Virus record (IMG/VR): IMGVR_UViG_3300009543_000340
Coordinates: 1 to 20,099 of that record
Direction: 5' to 3' (one strand)
From: a virus
Length of the DNA stretch: 20,099 nucleotides
In this document: in pieces, positions 1-6,011 of the stretch
How the letters are laid out: each line of letters starts with the position of its first letter
Numbering within the stretch: the stretch's first letter is position 1
Made by a program: the position numbers and the translations under genes
The notes under the pieces: model-generated
Database searches by the model: none
Told to the model about the DNA's origin: nothing
The model's input: the letters and a program-made list of their open reading frames with translations, nothing else

Positions 1-258
1 CTAGAAACGCTTAAGCAACAAAACCCTAATATAGGTCAACATCTTAGCATTATTGTTTCAGAAGAGATGAACGACTTATTTCAGGCTATGATTAATCACG
101 GTGAAGACTTCTTTAGAGGCATTGCTGTATCAGAAGATTCTTATACTTATGTAAAAGATGACCCTGAAGCTGAAGAAGTGTTTTCAGAGTGGTTAGAAGC
201 TGAAACCTTACGAGCTATACAAAGTCGTATAGCAATTCTTAATAGTAAATTTGATTAG
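1..258 (+). CDS. C-terminal part of an unknown protein (5' end outside window)
   Basis: The reading frame is open from the first base of the window to the TAG at 256-258, so this is the last 85 codons of a gene that starts upstream. The ATG at 67 is probably internal: it has no ribosome binding site just before it, and the 22 codons in front of it read as ordinary helical protein sequence. The visible part is acidic (runs such as DDPEAEEVFSEW) and probably alpha-helical. No family is recognised. It lies directly before the phage RNA polymerase gene, with the polymerase ribosome binding site overlapping its stop codon, so it belongs to the early gene block. Confidence 0.7.
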   Translation, partial: LETLKQQNPNIGQHLSIIVSEEMNDLFQAMINHGEDFFRGIAVSEDSYTYVKDDPEAEEVFSEWLEAETLRAIQSRIAILNSKFD

Positions 259-267
259 GAGAAGTGT

Positions 268-2598
268 ATGGCCTTAAAACGTCTAAAAGCTAGCATGGCA
301 GAACGTCTGTTAGACACGAGGGACAAGAGAAATACCAACCGCTACTTCTGGGAAGTTATAGCACCAGAAGACACCTTAGAAGATGAGGTAGTAGAACGTA
401 TTGTAGATATGACTCTTGGTCCTGTTCTAATGGCGTTAAGGTCTCGATCTATGCTTACTGAAACTGCAATTGGTTTAGGTAGCAAGGTCAGGAGAAACAT
501 GGGTATCAAGGAAGACCCTCTCAATGAGACGAAGATCTCGTTGTACTTAGGTTTAAAACTACTAGAAGCTTATTGTAATAAAGATAAGCCTAAAAGTAAG
601 TTTAAGTTACTAGGCATTGAGAAAATGCAACAAAGGAAACAGAAGGGACGACACCAACACGCTACTTATCATCTTAAGTTGACTTCACAGAAGACCTTTG
701 ATGAGCTATGGGCAACCATTGATGTAGCAGAGTTAGAAGAATCCCCTCGTAGCAAACCTTCCGCTGATTGGACTAGCGGTTATCACCAAGATGGTCACAC
801 TCTTATTCGTAGAGGTAATGCTGATGCTTTGCAAAAAGTAAGCAGAGAGAACTGCCCTGTGGTTCTTGATGCTTTAAACAAATTGCAGAACACTGCTTAC
901 TCTATTAATGAGCCTGTATTTGAAGTCTACAAGACTATGTTCGAACAGCAGGATAGAGAGAAGATATTCTCTAGTGACTATGAAATAGTAAAGGAAACAC
1001 CGTTTAAACACGAGAAGGAAGAGCGACAACCTAGTCGTGAAGGTATGTACCTAGAGGCCGATGCAATCCTTGTGATAGCAGAAACTTTCTTAGACAGACC
1101 TTTTTACCACAGATATAATTGTGACTTCCGAAGTCGTATTTACCCCGGTTCCTCATACTTACACGAACAATCATCTGATAATGCCAAAGGCTTAATCCAG
1201 TACCAAGACTCTGTACCACTAGGAGACAACGGTGCTTACTGGTTAGCTATTCACACTGCTAATAGCTTTGGTGAAGACAAGTTAAGGCTAGATGAGCGTG
1301 CAATATGGTGTGAAGAACGTATGGATCAGCTAATCGCTTGTGCTGAAGACCCTTATAACAACACTTTATGGATTCAAGGCGAAAAGCCGTGGACTGTATT
1401 AGCTTGTTGTTATGAGTGGGCTAGGCTCAGAGACTGGACTATCCTAGGCGGTAATGAGCAGTCAACATTTGAGTCTAAGATACCTCTATATATTGACGGT
1501 TCTAATAACGGTGTTCAACATCTAACCGCATTGTCTCTCGATGATACAGTAGCACATCTGGTGAACCTAGTCCCAACGGACCTTCCCGGTGATGTATACA
1601 TGTATGTAGCAGAGAAGGTGTGGGAAGAGTTGGCAGAGTTAGATAAGCAAACAGACCCTGAGTTAGCTAAAAATATGAGTAGATACATTCAAGAAATTAC
1701 TGATATTAAGTTAAAGATGGGAACTGCAGAAACTAAGGAAGAAAAAGATAAGGTCTTCAAGGAAGCAGACGCGTGGCGTACTGAGCATAAAGAACAACTC
1801 AATGATATGTGGGTTCCCTTCTGGATGCGACTGGCCGACAATAAGAAGCTACAACGTAAGACAGTTAAACGACCTGTTATGACTCTAGGTTACGGTGTTA
1901 CCAAGATGGGTGTCAGAGAGCAAGTATTCGATGACACTAAGACTCTCAACGAGGAATTAAAGTTCAAAGAGAAGAAGTGGGTTAATCCCTTCGGTGATCT
2001 CTTAATGGATACGACTCTAAAGAACATGCCCGGCCCTGCGGCTATGCTTGATCTCTTTAGGGAACTAGCTGTTCGAGCTAATTCTAAGTCTGATTTTCTT
2101 CAGTGGGATATACCTATTACTAACTTCCCTGTTGTACAGGCGTATGAAGCTACTAAGGAACAACAAGTAGAAGCATACTTCTGTAACGAGGGTTCTAGTA
2201 GACCTAAAGACAAGGTACGTAAAGATGGTAGTGTGGTAAGATATCACCCGCCTAACACTATCCGTTTAACTATACGACCCTATGAAAGACGTAAGCTAGA
2301 TAAGAGAGCACAGAAGACTGGTGCGGCTCCTAACTTGGTTCACTCTTTCGATGCGGCACACTTGACGACCACAGTTACTTCTTGTCCTTTCCCTGTTACA
2401 ACTATTCACGACTCCTTCGGTTGTCATGCTGGTAACATGGAAGACTTGTTTAGAATTGTAAGGGAAACATTTGTGTCATTTTATGAAACCAACCCATTAG
2501 AACAGGTGCTAGAACAAGTAGGTGCATCTGAGCTAATACCAGAGAAAGGTGATTTAGACTTAACAGCAATATTAGATTCTGATTTTGCATTTGCCTAA
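268..2598 (+). CDS. Single-subunit T7-family DNA-dependent RNA polymerase
   Basis: This 776-residue protein would transcribe the phage middle and late genes from phage-specific promoters. Seen motifs, with T7 gp1 equivalents: CDFRSRIYP near 285-293; YIDGSNNGVQH with catalytic D410 (T7 D537); KRPVMTLGYG with K534 and Y542 (T7 K631, Y639); NLVHSFDAAHL near 689-699; and IHDSFG with catalytic D715 (T7 D812). The C-terminus, LDSDFAFA, is nearly identical to T7. The protein is about 107 residues shorter than T7 gp1 (883), mostly in the N-terminal part. The segment matching the T7 promoter-specificity loop is about 21 residues longer. AGGAG at 257-261 supports the ATG at 268. The stop codon is also the start of the first candidate phage promoter. 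Identification is very secure. Confidence 0.98.
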   Translation: MALKRLKASMAERLLDTRDKRNTNRYFWEVIAPEDTLEDEVVERIVDMTLGPVLMALRSRSMLTETAIGLGSKVRRNMGIKEDPLNETKISLYLGLKLLEAYCNKDKPKSKFKLLGIEKMQQRKQKGRHQHATYHLKLTSQKTFDELWATIDVAELEESPRSKPSADWTSGYHQDGHTLIRRGNADALQKVSRENCPVVLDALNKLQNTAYSINEPVFEVYKTMFEQQDREKIFSSDYEIVKETPFKHEKEERQPSREGMYLEADAILVIAETFLDRPFYHRYNCDFRSRIYPGSSYLHEQSSDNAKGLIQYQDSVPLGDNGAYWLAIHTANSFGEDKLRLDERAIWCEERMDQLIACAEDPYNNTLWIQGEKPWTVLACCYEWARLRDWTILGGNEQSTFESKIPLYIDGSNNGVQHLTALSLDDTVAHLVNLVPTDLPGDVYMYVAEKVWEELAELDKQTDPELAKNMSRYIQEITDIKLKMGTAETKEEKDKVFKEADAWRTEHKEQLNDMWVPFWMRLADNKKLQRKTVKRPVMTLGYGVTKMGVREQVFDDTKTLNEELKFKEKKWVNPFGDLLMDTTLKNMPGPAAMLDLFRELAVRANSKSDFLQWDIPITNFPVVQAYEATKEQQVEAYFCNEGSSRPKDKVRKDGSVVRYHPPNTIRLTIRPYERRKLDKRAQKTGAAPNLVHSFDAAHLTTTVTSCPFPVTTIHDSFGCHAGNMEDLFRIVRETFVSFYETNPLEQVLEQVGASELIPEKGDLDLTAILDSDFAFA

Positions 2599-2614
2599 AT
2601 ACCACCTTATAATG
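2597..2614 (+). promoter_or_regulatory. Candidate phage RNA polymerase promoter 1
   Basis: The sequence AAATACCACCTTATAAT-G (17 bases plus presumed +1 G at 2614) aligns without gaps to T7 TAATACGACTCACTATA-G. Its first two bases, together with T2596, form the TAA stop of the RNA polymerase gene. The same motif recurs at 2657, 10632 and 16211. It would drive transcription into the ssDNA-binding protein gene. Promoter function is inferred from recurrence, position and the alignment. Confidence 0.72.
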
Positions 2615-2834
2615 AACAAATACCATCTAACGGGTTCCCTTTATAAGTGCAAAACTAAATACCGCCTTATAAAGAAGAACCCCTGGGATTACATTAGGGA
2701 TATTAAGTATACATTAATGTCCATTAGTGCCCTAGAGGGTAGTTGTTGTTAATATTAACTTAAAACCATAAAACGGCTTATACATATCGTGTAGGCATCA
2801 TTTAACTTAAAACTTTTTAAAAAGGTATAAAACT
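2599..2834 (+). other. Non-coding AT-rich segment with tandem promoters; candidate primary replication origin
   Basis: These 236 bases between the RNA polymerase and ssDNA-binding protein genes hold the body of promoter 1, promoter 2, and then a stretch from about 2741 to 2834 with only about 24% G+C by hand count. Also visible are a 10-base palindrome ACATTAATGT (2711-2720), a direct repeat TTAACTTAAAAC (2755-2766 and 2802-2813), and TAGGG (2695-2699) that can pair with CCCTA (2730-2734). In T7 the primary origin lies in the same place: tandem phage promoters just after gene 1, followed by AT-rich DNA. Origin function here is by analogy only. Confidence 0.45.
2657..2674 (+). promoter_or_regulatory. 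Candidate phage RNA polymerase promoter 2
   Basis: AAATACCGCCTTATAAA-G begins exactly 60 bases after promoter 1, with presumed +1 G at 2674. It differs from promoter 1 by A to G at position 8 and at the last base of the 17-mer. The 17 bases from its second position plus the following A (AATACCGCCTTATAAAGA) recur exactly at 10633-10650. It would give a leader of about 160 bases to the ssDNA-binding protein gene. Confidence 0.75.
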
Positions 2835-3332
2835 ATGTCAATTATTATTCGTAACGCTGATCTGTTCTGGGCTAAACTCGACCCTAAAGCTCCTGTTAAC
2901 CCATTCAACGCGCCTACTCCCCACTGGGAAATCCAAATCCGAACTCGTTCTAAAGACGAAGCAAAGACTTGGAAGGATCACAAGTTGAACGTAACACCTA
3001 AAGAGGACGATGAAGGTATCTTCTACCAAGTCAACCTCAAGGCTAAAGCAAAGCTACGAAACGGAGACGATCGTCGTCCCCCGCAAGTTGTAGATGGACA
3101 GCTAATGCCCTTAGACGGTACCACAATTGGTAACGGTTCTATCGGTAATGTACAGCTGGACTCCTATGAGTACACTATGAACGGCAATACTGGCGTTGGT
3201 TTCTCAATCAAAGCTATTCAGGTCACTAAGCTCGTTGAATACAAGTCTAACAAAGGCTTGGGCTTCGATGATGAAGGTGTTACTGAAATTGTAGTTCCTG
3301 TTGACACTAACACTGACGATGATCAGTGGTAA
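2835..3332 (+). CDS. ssDNA-binding protein, T7 gp2.5-like
   Basis: This 165-residue protein should coat single-stranded DNA at the fork and contact the phage polymerase and helicase. The body is a beta-rich OB-type fold with a conserved VVDGQLMPLDGTTIGNGSIGN stretch near 86-106, typical of short gp2.5-like proteins of marine podophages. The C-terminus is acidic and ends in an aromatic residue (TNTDDDQW), where T7 gp2.5 ends in Phe; that tail contacts replication partners in T7. It is shorter than T7 gp2.5 (232). AAAGG at 2821-2825 supports the ATG. Two phage promoters lie upstream and a strong terminator directly follows, which suggests high-level expression as its own unit. Confidence 0.85.
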   Translation: MSIIIRNADLFWAKLDPKAPVNPFNAPTPHWEIQIRTRSKDEAKTWKDHKLNVTPKEDDEGIFYQVNLKAKAKLRNGDDRRPPQVVDGQLMPLDGTTIGNGSIGNVQLDSYEYTMNGNTGVGFSIKAIQVTKLVEYKSNKGLGFDDEGVTEIVVPVDTNTDDDQW

Positions 3333-3357
3333 GCACTTGCTACTCCGTTAAAACTCA

Positions 3358-3390
3358 CCCCCTTTCACTTTATTGTGATTGGGGGTTTTT
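3358..3390 (+). terminator. Rho-independent-type terminator after the ssDNA-binding protein gene
   Basis: CCCCC at 3358-3362 pairs with GGGGG at 3381-3385. TCAC (3365-3368) pairs with GTGA (3375-3378) across two mismatches, with a short loop between, and TTTTT follows at 3386-3390. It lies 25 bases after the stop codon. It probably reduces read-through from the tandem promoters into the small-gene block. Confidence 0.8.
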
Positions 3391-3413
3391 AATCGAAACA
3401 ATAAGGAACAATT

Positions 3414-3647
3414 ATGTCTAAAGTAAATGAAAAAGAGTTAGAGCGTTTGTTAGCTACTTATGAATGTTTGTTAGTATCCTCAATCCCACCTGAAGCTATT
3501 GAGCATCAAATATCTCTCCTTTCTATTCTTCAAGATGAAGAGATTATCGCTGATTGGAAAGTTTGTGCAAGTGATAATGAAGGTGATTTTGATGTAGTAG
3601 TATTCGGATGGGGTGAACCTCGAATAGGAGAAGATGAAGATGAGTAA
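3414..3647 (+). CDS. Small acidic protein, unknown function
   Basis: This 77-residue protein has a helical N-terminal half (MSKVNEKELERLLATYE), a beta-like segment DFDVVVFGWGEPR near 58-70, and a C-terminus of alternating Asp and Glu. No family is recognised. AAGGA before the ATG supports the start. It is the first gene after the terminator and its end overlaps the next gene by 8 bases, so the two are probably translated together. Confidence 0.7.
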   Translation: MSKVNEKELERLLATYECLLVSSIPPEAIEHQISLLSILQDEEIIADWKVCASDNEGDFDVVVFGWGEPRIGEDEDE

Positions 3648-3813
3648 TACGCCTAATGCTTTAGAAAACATGAAAGACCACGAGCGATATGAATTCTTTG
3701 TTAACGAAGGTATCGCATTCCACTTGTTTGTAGATGAAGTCGAAGACAAGTACCAAGATGAGTATGCTCAAGTATGTATTGCTGAAGAGCGTATTGACCT
3801 GCTAATGTCTTAA
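3640..3813 (+). CDS. Small acidic protein of 57 residues, unknown function
   Basis: The ATG at 3640 lies inside the end of the preceding gene, and the frame closes at TAA 3811-3813. The protein begins MSNTPNALENMKDHERYEFF, is rich in Asp/Glu and aromatic residues, and is probably helical. GGAG at 3627-3630, about 9 bases before the ATG, serves as ribosome binding site. Without it there would be a 177-base gap in an otherwise tightly packed run, and the next gene's ribosome binding site begins at its stop codon. No family is recognised. Confidence 0.65.
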   Translation: MSNTPNALENMKDHERYEFFVNEGIAFHLFVDEVEDKYQDEYAQVCIAEERIDLLMS

Positions 3814-3824
3814 GGAGGTATAAC

Positions 3825-4034
3825 ATGGTGATAATTTCTATTGGAGATATTGATTTAGGTAATAATTTTACTTACGATCACTTTATAAACGCATTATCAG
3901 AAAAAGCTATAGACAGAATCTACAGTAAAGAATGGGATTTAGAAAGTGATATTCGTATTGTAGGTAAAGGTAACTATAGTAAGGTATGTTTAAATACTTG
4001 CGGCTCTGATTTATCGGATTATCTAAGGAGTTGA
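3825..4034 (+). CDS. Small protein, unknown function
   Basis: This 69-residue protein starts at an ATG preceded by a full AAGGAGGT ribosome binding site (3812-3819), among the strongest in the window. It has a beta-like N-terminus (MVIISIGDIDLG), a helix near 18-33 and a second beta-like part, with two Cys (near 55 and 59) close to the C-terminus. No family is recognised. Its stop is 1 base from the next start. Confidence 0.7.
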   Translation: MVIISIGDIDLGNNFTYDHFINALSEKAIDRIYSKEWDLESDIRIVGKGNYSKVCLNTCGSDLSDYLRS

Positions 4035-4035
4035 A

Positions 4036-4278
4036 ATGACAACACTCAGTAACAAGGCCCTTAATGTAGTTAAGTGGCTTGCTACGGGTTTAATTATCAT
4101 CGGTGCAGTAGTGGCCGCTGGTGGGTATAACCCGTATAATTACCTATGGAGCACTGTTGGGTCGGTGTTCTGGTTTTATGTAGGTGTCCAAACAGAGGAC
4201 AAACCTTTAATGACCCTTAATGCTTTTATGGCGGCACTCGCTGTAATGGCTTATTTTGCCAATGGAGGCACAATATGA
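4036..4278 (+). CDS. Small membrane protein with two or three transmembrane segments
   Basis: This 80-residue protein has hydrophobic segments at about 12-29 (VKWLATGLIIIGAVVAAG), 37-52 (LWSTVGSVFWFYVGV) and 60-75 (TLNAFMAALAVMAYFA). It has no cleavable signal peptide and should sit in the host inner membrane. An NPYNYL motif sits between segments 1 and 2. AAGGAG at 4025-4030 supports the ATG. Its TGA overlaps the ATG of the deoxyribosyltransferase-like gene (ATGA). The role is unknown. Its position in the early/replication block rather than near lysis genes argues against a classical holin. Confidence 0.72.
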   Translation: MTTLSNKALNVVKWLATGLIIIGAVVAAGGYNPYNYLWSTVGSVFWFYVGVQTEDKPLMTLNAFMAALAVMAYFANGGTI

Positions 4279-4718
4279 AAAGAGATTATACATACCTCGC
4301 AGGTTCAATGGAAGATGTTAGCGTAGAAGAAATGAAGGGGTGGAGAGATACCGCTACTGAGTTCCTTGCTATAAATGATGTTGAAACCTTAGACCCTACT
4401 CGCCGTGTATCTTTTCACGATCAAGTAGGTGAATTCCTTGAAGACGAAGTGCGCTCTATGAATATCTCAAAGCGCATCTTTAAGCAAGACCTTCAAGATA
4501 TCGCTCAATCAACAATTGTATTAGCTGATGTAAGACGTTCATCAGGTAGAGGTACAGGTACCAGTATGGAACTTATGTATGCTCACATGAAGAACAAAAT
4601 CATCATTATGGTTGCTGATAAAGACGATAAGCCACACCCCTTCTTAGAGTCAATTTACACTGAGAAGTTTTATAACCTAGAAGATGCACTCGAAGCAATT
4701 GCATCCTACTACTCATAA
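4275..4718 (+). CDS. Nucleoside 2-deoxyribosyltransferase-like protein
   Basis: This 147-residue protein matches the general plan of the nucleoside 2-deoxyribosyltransferase family. It has an N-terminal YLAGSM strand-turn (7-12), W and R at 23-24, DPTRR at 40-44, and IAQSTIVLADVRR near 76-88. GTSMELMYAH near 95-104 contains Glu99, the likely nucleophile. Such enzymes swap the base on a deoxyribonucleoside or cleave deoxynucleotides, so a role in recycling host nucleotides or trimming modified ones is plausible. It overlaps the membrane protein gene by ATGA and lies 2 genes before the gp1.7-like gene. The substrate cannot be read from sequence. The fold assignment is fairly secure, the reaction less so. 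Confidence 0.72.
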   Translation: MKRDYTYLAGSMEDVSVEEMKGWRDTATEFLAINDVETLDPTRRVSFHDQVGEFLEDEVRSMNISKRIFKQDLQDIAQSTIVLADVRRSSGRGTGTSMELMYAHMKNKIIIMVADKDDKPHPFLESIYTEKFYNLEDALEAIASYYS

Positions 4719-4728
4719 GGAGTTAACT

Positions 4729-4986
4729 ATGCCCTATATAGCTAAAGAAGACCGCAAAGAATTTGAGTTCTTTGAAAAAGAAGTTGAAGCAAGTCCACCT
4801 AAAACAGCAGGTGAGTTGCAGTATATGATTGCTATTCTTATCCGTGAAATGTTTAACAACACAGATAAGCGTTATCAGAACTGTAATGACATTATGGGTG
4901 CTTTAGCAGGTGCCCAGATGGAGTTTTACCGTAGAACAGTAGCCCCTTACGAAGATGTATGTATTAATAAAAACGGAGATGTGTAA
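4729..4986 (+). CDS. Small conserved phage protein, unknown function
   Basis: The protein is 85 residues from the ATG at 4729, which has AAGGAG at 4717-4722. A longer frame starting at 4684 would overlap the preceding gene and has no ribosome binding site. It has an N-terminal MPYIAKEDRKEFEFF and a C-terminal EFYRRTVAPYEDVCINKNGDV-like end. I recognise this pattern from small phage proteins of unknown function. It is probably all-helical between the two motifs. Its stop overlaps the next start (TAATG). Confidence 0.72.
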   Translation: MPYIAKEDRKEFEFFEKEVEASPPKTAGELQYMIAILIREMFNNTDKRYQNCNDIMGALAGAQMEFYRRTVAPYEDVCINKNGDV

Positions 4987-5690
4987 TGAAACATGAATCA
5001 ACTAAGTACTCTATTACTGCAAAAATGATTGAAAACATGAGTCCAGAAGACTGCAAAGATGCACTAGAAGATATAGATGCCGCTTTTGAAAGTGAGATGC
5101 TAATGCGTCTTACTGCTGATAAAGCAGGAGTGGCCCTTGTAGATTTTTACGAGTATCATGGAAGGGCACCTTTGCATCGTTATGAGCAAGCTGATTATAT
5201 TGGAAACCAAGTAGACGGTTACTACCCTCGTGTTTCTAAAGTATGGAGCACAGATGGAAGTACTTCATGTCGTACTATCCCAGAGTTTAACAGCTGGGAA
5301 GACGAATGGAATGAATGGGTCAAATCAACTTATACAGGAGAAGATATGGAAAGTAAGATAGATGTAAGTAAAGGAAAGCTACACGAAGCCGCTCACGGTA
5401 ACAACACTGTCTTCGTGGAGAATGAAGTATCAACCGTGGACCACTATGTTTCAGGTAACCATTATAACGATGTAGTACCGGGAATGCAGTATATGGAAAT
5501 GATGCAATATATGCTAGAAGGTAAGTCGGGTGTTGAAGCTCACTTATTCGGTCAGGTATATAAGTATCTAATGCGTGCTGGCAAGAAAGATGACTATGAG
5601 CAGGATATTCGTAAAGCTCGTTGGTACACTAATTGCCTAGTTAAATATGTTCAAACAGGTAAAATCGATGTTGAAAACAATGACGGATAA
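4986..5690 (+). CDS. DUF3310-domain protein, T7 gp1.7-like nucleotide kinase candidate
   Basis: This protein has 234 residues. The C-terminal part (about 151-223) is a DUF3310 domain: DHYVSGNHY, then FGQVYKYLMRAGKKDDYEQDIRKARWY. T7 gp1.7, which carries this domain, phosphorylates dTMP and dGMP, so a role in dNTP supply is plausible. The N-terminal 120 residues are not recognised; they are acidic and Trp/Tyr-rich near 90-118. Start and preceding stop overlap (TAATG). An in-frame ATG at 5346 (Met121), just before the domain, has AGGAG at 5336-5340 and could yield a separate 114-residue DUF3310 protein. The domain call is secure, the activity is inferred. Confidence 0.8.
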   Translation: MKHESTKYSITAKMIENMSPEDCKDALEDIDAAFESEMLMRLTADKAGVALVDFYEYHGRAPLHRYEQADYIGNQVDGYYPRVSKVWSTDGSTSCRTIPEFNSWEDEWNEWVKSTYTGEDMESKIDVSKGKLHEAAHGNNTVFVENEVSTVDHYVSGNHYNDVVPGMQYMEMMQYMLEGKSGVEAHLFGQVYKYLMRAGKKDDYEQDIRKARWYTNCLVKYVQTGKIDVENNDG

Positions 5691-5706
5691 TAAAGGAGAA
5701 GTAAAA

Positions 5707-6000
5707 ATGAATATGCCAATAGCTTATAGAGTATTAAACCAAGAGATAGTATGTTCTGGTCTTGAATCTCTAATTGCAAACCAAATGAGGGTCGCTTCAG
5801 TAACGTGCCCCTCTTTTAACGGAACCTCTAAACCTTTTAAGCTTTTAGAATTTCGTATAGAGCTTGAAAACCCTGAAGAAGAAATAGATGCACAATTCCT
5901 AACCCACGTTTGTGGTACAGATGTGTACAACATAGGACCAACAAGTAATGTATTTGAAGGTACTTTAAAGGGTGAAACGTTTATAATCACAATTGAGTAA
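5707..6000 (+). CDS. Small protein, unknown function
   Basis: The protein is 97 residues from the ATG at 5707, preceded by AAAGGAG in 5692-5700. An upstream frame start at 5647 lies inside the preceding gene without a ribosome binding site. It looks beta-rich: an N-terminal Met/Ile segment, LLEFRIELENPEEE near 46-59 and a GTLKGETFIITIE end. No family is recognised. It lies 11 bases before the DNA polymerase gene. Confidence 0.7.
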   Translation: MNMPIAYRVLNQEIVCSGLESLIANQMRVASVTCPSFNGTSKPFKLLEFRIELENPEEEIDAQFLTHVCGTDVYNIGPTSNVFEGTLKGETFIITIE

Positions 6001-6011
6001 GGAGTAAAATT

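Noticed and set aside
67-258. Complete 63-residue gene starting at ATG 67
   Set aside because: The frame stays open to base 1 and there is no ribosome binding site before 67, so it is treated as the end of a longer gene.
1478-1495. AGATACCTCTATATATT-G, promoter-like, inside the RNA polymerase gene
   Set aside because: It matches only about 13 of 18 positions, lacks the conserved ACC/GCC-TTATA core, and lies over the conserved IDGS codons, which explain the sequence.
2612-2752. 46-codon + frame beginning ATG at 2612 across both tandem promoters
   Set aside because: It has no ribosome binding site, its ATG would lie at the presumed transcription start of promoter 1, and the DNA is better explained by promoters and AT-rich leader.
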